A stretch of DNA of 64,000 nucleotides from Aotearoamyces nothofagi (Eukaryota; Ascomycota; Leotiomycetes; Leotiales; Tympanidaceae), in assembly GCA_015345905.1 (NCBI GenBank), contig JADDTR010000009.1, positions 744,001 to 808,000 on the forward strand. Direction: 5' to 3'. Under the pieces are notes generated by a model. It was not told the DNA's origin and searched no databases. It worked only from the letters and a program-made list of their open reading frames with translations. A program made the translations under genes and the position numbers. Shown in pieces: positions 22,265-32,842 of this stretch (positions within the stretch are counted from its first letter, which is position 1; every line of letters begins with the position of its first letter).

Positions 22265-24061
22265 ATGCCCCGCCCGAAGCGCACCAAAGTCGCGCCTTCT
22301 CGCCCCGCCACACGCGCTGGCAGAACTGCAACTGGGCGCACAGCTGCGAATGCCTCGGTCAAGGACGTATACGATCTACGCGACGAAATTGAAGATGAGG
22401 GAATTGCTGAAAGTGACAAGGGCATCTCAAAACCGAATGCGGCAAGACCTTTAAGAATTGTGAAAACGGCGAATGCGATGAATGCAGAACATGTGCTGGC
22501 ATTGGAAAGTCTAAGGAGGAAGAGAGACGCGGCCATGGGGCGACTGGAGGCAGAAAACGACGCAATCGTCGACGATACTGATGCCGAGCAGCCTGCGACT
22601 TTGCCCAGTGATCATGTTTCAAGTAGTCCCGAGGTAGAAATCGGACGACGAGAAATATCGACGCCAGCTGCAGAGAACTCGCTCCTAGCAGTTGGAAATT
22701 TCAAGAGACGGGCACGTAAGCCCAGTATTCTAGGCCGTCGTGACTCGACAGTGAGGTCGAGTAGTGTCGAGTCAAATCTTGCGGAGAGCAACGGCCTCAC
22801 GAACATGCCTCGGATGGAGAAATCGATGCTTGCGATGGGCAATTTCAGAAGAAGGACAAGACAACCTAGTATTCTGGGTGCACCAGGCTCACGTGCTAGA
22901 TCAAGCAGTATTGGGTTGGAAATGGAGAACAGTACACCTGGAAATACAGGCTCGGCAATCAAGGAGGGGACGTTTAGGAGAAGGACGCGACAGCCAAGCA
23001 TTCTGGGCACAGCACAGAAGGATCAGAGTCGAGGAAGGGGATACGACTCTAATGATGAAGATGGCTTCAACCCTGAAGACGAGTCTACGCCATTAAATCT
23101 TTCAAAGACGAGATCTCTAATCGAGCAAGGTTCTCAATCTTCCTCGTCTGCTGTCAATCCTCGCAAGCGCAAACTATCAGCTCGGCAAGTCCCCAGATCT
23201 TCGCCTCCAATCCTCGCGGATGAAGGTTCAGAGCCCGGCGACGATGACCTTGCTACCGCCGTTCCCTTGTCAACCCTATCTCGTCCAGTCACCCCAGAAC
23301 CACTCAATGAAATTATGGCCCCCCCTCAAAGTAGCAGTTCAAACGCTACTAGCCCAGAGCCCCTTCCTCCTACTCGTCGCGCTAATCTACAACCTCGCAA
23401 TACCACTCGTACGCCAGCTACTCGTCGTCAGCCAGCTAGAGGGGCCCAGACTGACGATCCTCCATCTTCACCTCCTCCATTGACGCACTCACCAAACCTT
23501 CGAGCTACAGTCCCTAAGACTCGAGGGAGGCCTAGGACGCAACCTGCCAGTCTCTCGACGGTCCAGTTACAAGCACTTCTTCCACGCCGGCGGCGACGGC
23601 CAGATCCGGATTCCTTTGATATCCAAAGCTCAGGTGGGGAAGAAATAGATATCAGCGGCCTTGACAGTGATGACGATGAGCTAACACATCTCACTATCGC
23701 CACGAACCGAAATTCCCGACGCACACCTGCACCGGACAGACGTGTCACAAAGCTAAAATCAGCTGCCAAACCCAAGAACAAGGCTACCTCGAAGAGAACA
23801 TATGTCTCAAGACGTGAAGCCTCCGACAAGGAAAACGCCGACGCTAGTGATTCCGAGGTGGATGCTGCCGATGAAGAGGAGGATGCCGACGACAGTTTGG
23901 CACCGATTAGAGACAATTCACCGGAAGACAGCCAGGCATTGGAACACCGGGTGGGCAAGGAGTTAAAGCAAGCGAAGCGTAAATTTGAGGATGTTGACAA
24001 GTGGGAGTTAGAATTCGAAGACGTCACAGCGAGTAGTTCTAGCCCACTTGATGCGAGGTAG
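22265..24061 (+). CDS. Basic, disordered nuclear-type protein with triplicated RxPSILG motif
   Basis: Single exon, 598 residues, intact. I do not recognise a named family. It opens MPRPKRTKVAPSRP and is rich in Arg, Ser, Pro and acidic patches, with no TM segment, which suggests a disordered nuclear protein. Three copies of a motif are visible: GNFKRRARKPSILG (about residue 143), GNFRRRTRQPSILG (about 192) and GTFRRRTRQPSILG (about 238), spaced about 50 residues. A later AT-hook-like TRGRPRTQ is at about 418. The C-terminus (LKQAKRKFEDVDKWELEFEDV) is charged and helical. Docking of a partner through the repeated motif is plausible inference. A chromatin or kinetochore scaffold role would fit but is unproven. 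Confidence 0.72.
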   Translation: MPRPKRTKVAPSRPATRAGRTATGRTAANASVKDVYDLRDEIEDEGIAESDKGISKPNAARPLRIVKTANAMNAEHVLALESLRRKRDAAMGRLEAENDAIVDDTDAEQPATLPSDHVSSSPEVEIGRREISTPAAENSLLAVGNFKRRARKPSILGRRDSTVRSSSVESNLAESNGLTNMPRMEKSMLAMGNFRRRTRQPSILGAPGSRARSSSIGLEMENSTPGNTGSAIKEGTFRRRTRQPSILGTAQKDQSRGRGYDSNDEDGFNPEDESTPLNLSKTRSLIEQGSQSSSSAVNPRKRKLSARQVPRSSPPILADEGSEPGDDDLATAVPLSTLSRPVTPEPLNEIMAPPQSSSSNATSPEPLPPTRRANLQPRNTTRTPATRRQPARGAQTDDPPSSPPPLTHSPNLRATVPKTRGRPRTQPASLSTVQLQALLPRRRRRPDPDSFDIQSSGGEEIDISGLDSDDDELTHLTIATNRNSRRTPAPDRRVTKLKSAAKPKNKATSKRTYVSRREASDKENADASDSEVDAADEEEDADDSLAPIRDNSPEDSQALEHRVGKELKQAKRKFEDVDKWELEFEDVTASSSSPLDAR

Positions 24062-24545
24062 GCAAGCAAGTAAGGACTATGGGGTTTGTCCAGAGGTCAA
24101 AAGGAATCTGGAAAGGGGTTTCTTTTCGCTGGAAATGGTTAAACGGCTTTGCTACTGTTTGAGTATGATTACCGGTTGATGTTGCTAGATGTGGACATTG
24201 GACTTTGAGTGGAGTAAAGGCGTATTATGGAGGTTTATGACCTGCGAGTCACCGGGTTAGAATGGGTCGACATGGGATAGTTTTTGTAGATTATCGAATC
24301 GAAGAAAGCTCAATCAAGATGAAACCGCAGAAACTACAGTTTAAGTGTTGAGTATTGATATCCCTGGAATGCAACTTCCAGGGACAAGCTACAGTATTAA
24401 GACTGGTATTTCTTATTCGTGTACATTGTTACGCTGAATGATTATTGAGCCTTGACACGAGCATTTCCATCAACTATCTCATTACCAATACGGCTGAAGA
24501 CTTGCTCTCCATCCTCGCACCGTTACCAGGCATCTCCAAAAGCAT
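24062..24545. other. Convergent 3' flanks
   Basis: No gene seen between the two tail-to-tail genes. Moderately AT-rich. Confidence 0.5.
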
Positions 24546-25790
24546 CTATTCCGCCAGCAACGCAAACTGCTCAAAAAGCGCCGTGCCAGTCAACGCCGGA
24601 CCACCCGTAACAGCACCCGTCAACTTCCCCGTCCAGCGAAAATACCCACCGGCCGACGATTCCAGAACCACGTGATCCGTGCTCGCATTCACAACCAGCG
24701 TCCTCCCAGCGCCAATCTCGATCTCGATGCGGAAGCCTCCAGGAGCCGGCGTCGAGACCAGGGGGGGGTAGAGGGAGTTTGCGCCCGTGGGACGCACGCT
24801 GATGCCCGCGCAGGCGGCGGTCAGGATCTTGCCGCGTCGGGCGACGTAGGCGCTGGTGGACTCGGCGCCGGCGGGTGTCAGGGCTGAGAACCAGACGACG
24901 GAGTAGGGCCCGAGCGAGCCGTGGCCCCAGTACCAGCTCCCGACGCTCTCGACGAAGGGTTGGTCGCCCCAGTTTTCTGGCATGGCTGGTCAGTATGACG
25001 GTGATGCGCAGGGAAGACGGATGGCTGGGCATGGGGAGCTCGTACTGTCATGATACCCGACCCCGGTGAACTTCACCGCGGTGCCGTTGATATCCAGGTT
25101 CACTTTTCCGACAGCGTGCGGCTGCGCGTTGGACCAGCCGACGTGTGGCAGGATGGCCATGTCCTGCCCCGCCTCGGCCGGCGAACAGGGATAGTGAGCT
25201 GGTGCGATCTACTCGTCTTGTCAGGACCACCTCTATACACCAGCTCGAGCCGAGAATGCACATACCGAATCCAACGAGATCTTCCCCTTGACCCCGAGGG
25301 CTGGAGAGTCGATCAGCAGCGTGTAGCGGCCCAGATCAGGCGCGCCGACGAATTGGAACCCGGTGCCCTTCCACTGCCCGCTCGCGCCGTCGCGCACCGT
25401 CACCACCGTCGCCTCGTCGGCAAACGCGCCGTCGTCGAAGAAAGTCGGACTCCCAGGGATGCTCACGGCGATGGAAGCGAGCAGGATATCGGATGCGGGT
25501 GCCTCGCTGAAGATGAACCCGGCAGCAGGAGCGGTGTAGAAGACGACGACGACGCTGGTCTGCTGGTCCTCGGAGACGACGTCGAAGTACCACCAGTCCC
25601 AGGCGGTGCTGTTGACCGGCGTCACGTGGGGTGCGTCGAGCCCGGAGCTGCGGGAGGTGAATTGTGCAGTGCTGGTGTTCAAGGAGACGGCGGGTGGAAT
25701 GTTGGTGATTGATCCCCAGGGGCTCGAGCTGACGAGTGGAGAGGTGAGGAGGCAGAGGAGCCCGGTCAGGGTGGCTGCGGAGGTCCACAT
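24546..25790 (-). CDS. Secreted Diels-Alderase / CrtC-fold-like protein
   Basis: Read on minus from ATG at 25788-25790. The first 25 residues form a signal peptide (TGLLCLLTSPLVSSS). The N-terminal half has TAWDWWYFDVVSEDQQTSVV and GRYTLLIDSPALGVKGKISL. The C-terminal half has TGVGYHDS, NWGDQPFVESVGSWYWGHG and LGPYSVVWFSALTP. These blocks match the fungal lipocalin-like Diels-Alderase group (Fsa2/CghA type), related to bacterial hydroxyneurosporene synthase CrtC. Two introns are needed, near 25225 and near 25000. About 375 residues. Known relatives close decalin or similar rings on polyketide-peptide chains, but no PKS-NRPS is in this window, so the true substrate is open. Confidence 0.8.
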
Positions 25791-26927
25791 TATGGCTTCG
25801 GGTGAGGTGGTGGGGATTTTGGGATGGCGATGATTACCGTCTTATATACTGTACAAGACGAAATCGCTAGTTGGCATCAGGTGCAATTCATTATTCGGTG
25901 ATATGGCCGGGTGCATTTAGAAAAAGGAAAGGCTGGGGTGATGACATCTAAAGTCGTATAGACTTTGGAGGCTTGGATGTATTTGTTAAAGGACGACAGG
26001 ACGATTGGTTGAAAGACGAGTGTCTTTGAACGTACGGCCGCCCTCCCCGGTTTAGATGTTAGCGTTCATAAAAGCAGGGAGAGGTTACGCTGTTTACAGG
26101 GTCAGGGCCATGTATATGCTGTCGCCGATTTGGGTGAAGAGATATCGCGTGGAGATATCATGGATGACCTGATCTGATCTGATATGATTTTCTTATTCTA
26201 CCAGGCCTCCATCGTCGCTACTGACGATTATACCGCTTTGCATTACTCGAGCAATACAGCCTGTTTATACCGAGAACTACCCCAGACACCAACATTCAAC
26301 ATTCGATACAGGGAGGCAGGACTAGTTAGAGGTCCGAGGCGCAATGCAGAGTCGGGCTTTGCCGGTGAATTGAGGCATGCCAGACAGGAAAAGAAGGAAT
26401 ATCTTAAGTCTGTCTGTCTTACATCCTTTAAGACCTACAGATGGGATTGTTGGCCCGGGCTGCCGTCAATACAGGACGGCGACGGCGTGTTTGCATCTCC
26501 GACACGGTCAGCGAACATCATCTAATACCGGGGATTTTAGATTGCCATGCGTGCCAAGTACACTGGCACCGGCTGGTCGGAAAGGTCGGTGGAAGCCAGA
26601 GCATCATGACTTTCGACCGCGCAGAACTGGCTTCCCCACGACTCTAGAAGACACCCAGCCTTTTCTTTCCCCAAGTCTGGCGGCCGTGGGAGCGGCACGC
26701 CTTGCTGCACCGCGTTTCTTGAGGCGCCAACGCTCATGTAAGCCATGCGCCGACAAAAGGGGCGGTGAAAATGCATGTTCCTGTCTCGGCTGCAGGCGTA
26801 GATGATGCCCTCCAGGCGTTTCCATGGATTCTAGAATATCGCGCGGAGCTATCACGGTTGCATAAATCCCCGATTCGGGTATCAATAGAAGTATCAATAG
26901 AAGCCTTGGAATGCTTCGAGGATAGAC
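25791..26927. other. Intergenic, no supported gene
   Basis: 5' flank of the secreted protein gene followed by DNA with only short overlapping frames on both strands. I found no N-terminal half of the monooxygenase whose tail lies just beyond. Confidence 0.5.
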
Positions 26928-27401
26928 TTGTTCCGGCCTGCGAGACAAAGCGAGGCTGGCGGTGGCTCTGTCCCAATGCAATGCGAGATCTCAGCGACAT
27001 ACATCGCCAAAGCGATCCGCAAAATCCAAAGCCAGAGCTACAAAGCGCTCCATCCATCTCAGCAAGCCACCGACCAATTCAACCCGATTGTAGAAGGGCA
27101 TTTCGACGATAAAGTCAGCACGGATTCGTGTTCGAGCTGGTTCAAAGTCGGCAAGGGACGCTCGCGAGTTCTGGTTGCTTGGCCGGGCACTGGGCATCAC
27201 CGATTCGACGTGCTGCGGGATCCGCGCTGGGAGGACTTTGTGTTGGATAGGTCGGACGACGCAAAGGCGAATCAATACGAGTATTTTGGTGATGGATGGA
27301 CGGAGAGGGAGAAGAGTGGTGGCAGTGGGGAACCTACGAAGTATCTGTTGGAGATTGGCAAGATCGATTTGGCGACGGTGCATGAGGCTTGGAATCTCTG
27401 A
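26928..27401 (+). pseudogene. C-terminal remnant of a StcW-like Baeyer-Villiger monooxygenase
   Basis: Only the last 150 or so residues of a flavin monooxygenase are present, from about 26982 (ISATYIAKAIRKIQSQS) to the stop at 27399-27401. Blocks that match the family tail are DSCSSWFKVGKGRSRVLVAW, WPGTGHHRFDVLRDPRWEDF and QYEYFGDGWTEREKSG. The dinucleotide-binding GxGxxG motifs and the FxGxxxH fingerprint that should lie upstream are absent, against a normal length of about 550-600 residues. The remaining frame is open. I read it as a 5'-truncated gene. A short stand-alone gene is less likely because the first part (MFRPARQSEAGGGS) has no family match. Confidence 0.6.
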
Positions 27402-28503
27402 GATCTGAGACGGAGATACTCTCGTTTCCCAATATCCAATTGAATAATACATACGATTCAGAAACTCTTGGCGATTACTGATAAATATTATTTGTTTATT
27501 ACTCTATGAAATTATACTTTGAAGCCATCCTGTAAGGCTGAGAGTTTAATCTCGCGCCCCCTATATATAGCGCACTGGATGACTATTTCCGTCAGCCCCC
27601 AATCGTACCCAGGATGTATACCACGCGACATCAAATTCGGATTTGGATCAATAAAACTTGGTTCGGGAAGATACAATTCAGAAGAACTTGCAGTATGTTT
27701 TTCTTGGGGATTGATATAGACACCTCTGCACTGGCCAACAGACGCTGCGGGGTTTAGATGATGCTGCTAAAGCTGGAGATATAGAGCTTCCTTACTAGGC
27801 TAGACATTTATAGCAATCCTTGACCTTGTACAGTACAAGGGAGACGGTATATCAGAACTCGACGAGGACAGCAGTAGAACGATTATAGCAAGGGATAGAT
27901 AAAATGAATTGGATGGGGTTAATATCAACTTTATTTATTCGACTGTCTGCTTGAGTCTACTGGCCTGATCAAGGCTGTGATGATCACGTGGAATCTGATT
28001 CAGTAGGATCTCTCCATCGCGGTACAGAAACGCTAGTATTCTCGATGATCTACCAAGTATATCTCTAGTTCTACGCGTTGGAATGACTGCATCCCCGAGT
28101 AAAGTAGGCTTCACGAAAGTAGTTCTGGAGCAGAGAGATTCGATGAAGAGAAAAACACATAAACTAAGAGCGCAGCGATTGGTCTCCGGACGGTCAATTG
28201 TAATGTTCACTTCAGCATATACTTCACTCGATTCGGCAATTCTTCAACCGAGTAAGATTCGATCAAGTCTCAATTGCTTGGTCTGGATGTATACGTCCAG
28301 TCTGTGATATGAGCTACACATCATGATGCTGCGAGAGAACGACCCGCCCCTCGACCCGCCCTCGGCACGACCGTGCCACATTTTCGAGTCCCGTCAGAAG
28401 TCCGTATGTAATGCGCCTGAAAACCCCAGCGATAAGCCATCGCAATGCAAATGCAGCGTCCGCACCAGCTCAGTGCCATGTCATGCCCGAGCCCGGATCC
28501 CCC
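27402..28503. other. Intergenic, no supported gene
   Basis: Several 60-91 codon frames on both strands, none convincing. Confidence 0.5.
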
Positions 28504-28805
28504 TTACTTTTTCGCCTGGCTGGAAGCCGCTGCACCGAGCCTGGAGCAGATGTTAGACGACGCTCCGAATCGCTGTTTGTGCCGTGGAGGTGAAGCAGCG
28601 GCGCGAGGGAGAGGGCTACTTACAGCGGATCCTCGGGCACGTCGCCTTTGTAGTTCATCTCGTCCAGCTGGCCGTTCATGTTCCAGATGATGCTCTGCTT
28701 CCGCGACGGGTACAGCCGCACGGCGGCGAGGATGCCGACGGCGCTGAGAACGGCGATGGAAGTGCCTTTGACTACCTGGGTATTCATAATGGGCACCAGT
28801 GGCAT
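28504..28805 (-). CDS. Small single-pass membrane protein (72 residues)
   Basis: Two exons on minus: 28624-28805 and 28504-28540, joined across an 83-base intron with donor GTAAGT and acceptor CTAACATCTGCTCCAG. Product starts MPLVPIMNTQVVKG, has one TM helix at about residues 11-29 (VVKGTSIAVLSAVGILAAV), then a basic patch RLYPSRKQ and a hydrophilic tail (NMNGQLDEMNYKGDVPED) ending SSQAKK. Splicing keeps the frame, which supports a real gene. I do not recognise it. Size and layout resemble small inner-membrane proteins of mitochondria, but that is inference. Confidence 0.6.
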
Positions 28806-30289
28806 GCTGCTATCTTCTGCTGTGCGTGATTTCGCGATCGGGACAGGGCGAATGGGTGGTGTTTTTCTATTTTCTGGTGGACGCTGGCGACGGGGAGGAC
28901 TGGGTGTTTTATATGTACCGTGTCGTTGGCCGTGGTGGTGTGATGTGACGGCGGAAGTGGTGAGGTTTCTGCGTCGGCCGCTCCCGATACTTCCCTACAG
29001 CGCCGTCAACTCCCGCAACTCCCCGCAGTTCCTTAGCCTGCCGTGGCTGCCGTGCGGAGGCATGGCTGATGCCTCACTTGCAAGGCGAAATGCTTGGCGT
29101 GGCCACTGCCGCTGCCCCCGTTCGTAAGTATCCCCATTTTTGTCCCCATTTGTCCCCATTCTTATACCCATTTAATACCCATTTTTATACCCACATTGGC
29201 CCTCGGCAGTTGACTCAGGGTAGCATGATATCGCCGTAGAAATATCGCCGCAATCCGCGAAGACACCGCAGAGCAAATCATCCATCAATTACAGCGTGCA
29301 GATTATAACTCTATTCAGAACAATGCACAGGCGGCAGTTGAGGCAGTAGACCCTGTAATTGCGTCGAACATGTTGGGGAGAATATTAAAGCCGAGTCCAA
29401 TGAAAGATGTCGCCGGTTATTTATTTATATCTGCCTAAATATAATTGCTAGTTTGCATCTTATTCGGTCTCTTCCGTATACCCAACGGACAACCCAGCAT
29501 CAGCAACCAAGGCTATTATTTATATCTGCTATAACCGATTTGAATCCTATACCCCGATTCCAGTGTTGGGTTTTCCATATATAAACAGTACTGTATAATA
29601 TCATCTCTAGATCTTCAAGTCTAGTGATATAAGAGTTGTGCACAAGCTGCGAATGATGCCCATTCGCGAATGGATATGCACCATTGGTTAAGAGACGTCT
29701 AGCTATACTATATGCCAAGGGCAGAAGTCCACCGCTAAAGCATAACATAACCGGCCGGAATTCCCTTGCTTCTGTAACATCAACAGACCCACCTAAGCCG
29801 CCTCGATCATCTCCACCCAATTCTCAATCCGTAAAGGCCCCGACTCCTGCGTATCCAACGCTCCCCTAGCAGCCTTCACCGGTCAAGACACCATCATCTC
29901 ATCTACATCCCTTGGCCGCTAAGAAACAGAAATAAAGTATCCATATTGCTCTCCAAGTTGGCCTGCAGCATTTTACCCCCTCCGATTTTGCCTACGATAC
30001 TACCAATGTAAATGCCACATTAATCCTGCCACTAACATCGATCAGAATGCAATCATCGCGCATCTTTATTGTGTGATACGGTGGGTCTCCCTTGGCCCTT
30101 GGACAGCCGTAATCGCCGGGCTACTGTTCGGTTTGCGATCCGGCCTTGAGGATAGGAAAGCGATCATCTATGATGGCGGCGGCACCTAGCGCTTCTCTGC
30201 AAGCCAGCTTGCCTAAGATTCTCTTGACGTAAAGTTAGCCTCTAGGAACATTCAAAGAGGACAACCAACCTCGAAATTCAGCGTGATAG
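28806..30289. other. Intergenic with CCCATT-rich repeats and possible coding scrap
   Basis: At about 29137-29196 a run of TGTCCCCATTT and ATACCCATTT variants forms an imperfect 10-12 base repeat. At about 29780-29935 a Ser/Pro-rich frame ending PLAAKKQK is interrupted by a stop and could be a scrap of an old gene. No intact gene is seen. Confidence 0.4.
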
Positions 30290-31888
30290 TCATACGTAGT
30301 CATTTTCCGCGGCAGTATGCAGTATCTGCTTTGCTATCGTGCCCGGGTTCTGCGATCGTCTCGCCTTTTTGAGAATCCTCAATGCAAATTCTGCATCCCA
30401 CACGCCTTCCCGACGGGGCCCTGAGGCAAGGATCTCGATTGCCTCCTTTCGAATAGTACGATCAGGGCAGCTTGTGGCAACGAAGAAAACCGGCCCAATG
30501 ATGCCGGAATCTGGGTAAAAGGAAGACGCGGATTTCCCATTGGCCGTAATTAAGGCCTTTGACCATGTGAGTATTTGTTGAAAACCGAGGTTGGTCGGTC
30601 CAGACGCGGCACCCTTATCTGAATACCCGAATTCGAGTGACATCATGAGGGTGGCTGTTCTATGGTGGATTTTGAGAATCATAGATGCTCGTATATCCTT
30701 GCCGGTCAAATTTCTTTTCTGCAGGAGGAACTCATCAAAGGCAATATACCATTCTTGAAGAATGGAGCTAGCCCGTTCTCTTTCCTCAACAAACTGCAGC
30801 GGCTTTTGCCCCAAGTCGATTGCCGGGGCACAATTCGGCATGTGATATTGTGTGTCGAACGAGCTTGGATTGCTTTCAAAGGTTCCCACCGTATCGGAGA
30901 ACATAGTGCTGTTAAAACACGTATTTAGACTATCCCGGGCATCTTCGAAGGACGATATTCGTATGGGTCGATAGAGATTTAACGAATGCAGCTGATTTAT
31001 CACCTCAAGTTGGCTGACAGGGTGCATTCGATCGATGAAGTAGCTGCCGTGAAAACCAAGACGTGCGAAGACAAAGAGAATATCGTTGTCAACAATGGCT
31101 CTACTGGCCGAGGATGACTTGTCGGTCTCCGAAAGTGAGGACCGTAGAAGGCTTATTCCGCCTCCGAGATGCATGATAGCAGATGGGATTTGTCCACGCA
31201 TACTGTCAAAGCAGAAAAGCAGGATGCAGCACATCAACGTCGTCATTACGGGCTGATCGGATGTACTGAGAGCCATCCTCGTCCCTTCTATTGCCTTAGT
31301 GTACTGGCGCAGGGTGAACGTGACATCCAGGCCGTCCCACTCAACTTCCGACATGCTCATCCTTGCTTTGAACTTTTCATGAAGAGAACCTAAAGCAGTT
31401 GCAGCATGCCGAAGTGCAGAGCTACTGTAACTAGCCTGAAGCACAAGACGTGTCCAGAAGTCAGAACGAAAATCTCCGGAAAGGACCTCCGTCGTTATAG
31501 TCCGGAAGTAGTGAAATGCGCGCCTTTCTTGGATATCGCCCGCTATCTGAGCACTAGGTGCGGTAGAAACACCTCCGGCGTTGGAGTAGTCATTATATCC
31601 CGCACACTTGCGGCCCGCTGAGATGCACTTCTGGCATTCTGGTTTCTGTTCATCACATTTGATATGTCGATCTCTGCCCAATTCTTAGCTAAAACTAGAG
31701 TAAAGGTTTGGATGGTACTCGTCGAAGTGGTATCGAAGGCTGAATACAGTGCGATTCACAATGAGATTTAGGAGACAGGTGACTAAGGGGTTTCGTTCAC
31801 AAACTGTAGATGGAACGGTGACTGACTTGCATGTTTGACATCCAGTCCTCACCTTTGGTGCAAAGGCTCTAGATCTCTTCGACATCAT
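30290..31888 (-). CDS. Zn(II)2Cys6 transcription factor
   Basis: Nuclear regulator on minus. The best start is MMSKRSRAFAPKVRTGCQTC at 31886-31888. An intron of about 150 bases splits the finger, rejoining as CQTCKDRHIKCDEQ then CQKCISAGRKCAGY, which gives all six cysteines. The C-terminal body (FDSMRGQIPSAIMHLGGGIS, then LFVFARLGFHGSYFID) fits the fungal-specific TF 'DUF3468-like' regulatory region, with a helical C-terminus RILKKARRSQ. About 480 residues, intact. Target genes are unknown. It lies between the Diels-Alderase/BVMO remnant and the LYC1-like gene. Confidence 0.85.
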
Positions 31889-32842
31889 AGCTTCTACCGG
31901 GGAAGGTATCGCGTAGCGCCGCTTTGGAGGATTCCGCCCTTTACCGACGAGAGTATTCGCCACACAAGCCAGATGTTATTAACGCGACGGTATAGAGGGA
32001 GCGAGATCAATCATTGCTGTGCCATGGCCGAGGAATTAAAGATTAAGATACGTAGCTACTTGGGTACAGCATCAAGAAGTCATGATGGAGCAATCACGGA
32101 GTCGGTCGTTGGCGATACATGTGGCACAGCACGGACAATTATCCACAGTAGAGTAGCGAAAATATCTGCAAAGCCATCCCCCCTCTGAAATGCAAGATGC
32201 AGGTCTACCAGCTCGATGGTGCAGCAGGAGTTGACTATACGCTTCCATGATTCCGAGTCCCCAGACGCAAAGACTACTTTGATGTGGAAACCTGATCAGA
32301 TATGTACGGTACTGTAGTATCAGATAGAGGCAAGGCGAGATAGCCGGTGGTTTAACTTGGGCAGTGCACATGCGCGGGTCGGCATGTAATGGGAAAGTGG
32401 TATTGAAATGCCACAGTTGATGGTGCTGAAATGCCATAGTTGATGGTGTAGAACTATGCACGACTAATCGATAGAAGCAAGATAGGTTGGATCTCCATCT
32501 ATCCGCCTGGAGAAACGTGTCTACTGGCGTGTCTTACAGCCTCATCTCTTGGCCAAGCCGGAGCGCTCTTCCGGGGCAGCAGCTTTCTTATCTTATCTTT
32601 CGCCCTCCGCCGTTATCGCAGCCTCGCACGGAGATGTCGATATTTCGTGAATGCGCCCGCTGGCAGCATTGCGTTTGTACGGAAGGACCTCACGTACAGC
32701 TACAAGCTGATAAAGCCTTGTTGATCAGATACTAGCCGTGCGACTTGGGACTACAGCTGGTGGAAGAGCATAGGACTAAAGGCTTGCCTCCCAGTTCCCT
32801 TGGTGAAGCTTTCGATACAGCCTTCGTCCTTCCTTTCTCTCG
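31889..32842. other. Divergent promoter region
   Basis: Spacer between the Zn2Cys6 gene (minus) and the LYC1-like gene (plus). At about 32398-32448 a 24-base string (GAAATGCCACAGTTGATGGT) is repeated imperfectly in tandem (GAAATGCCATAGTTGATGGT). No gene is supported. Confidence 0.45.

Noticed and set aside
25050-25712. 220-codon frame on plus
   Set aside because: Shadow of the secreted Diels-Alderase-like gene on minus; no family likeness and high GC explains the open frame.
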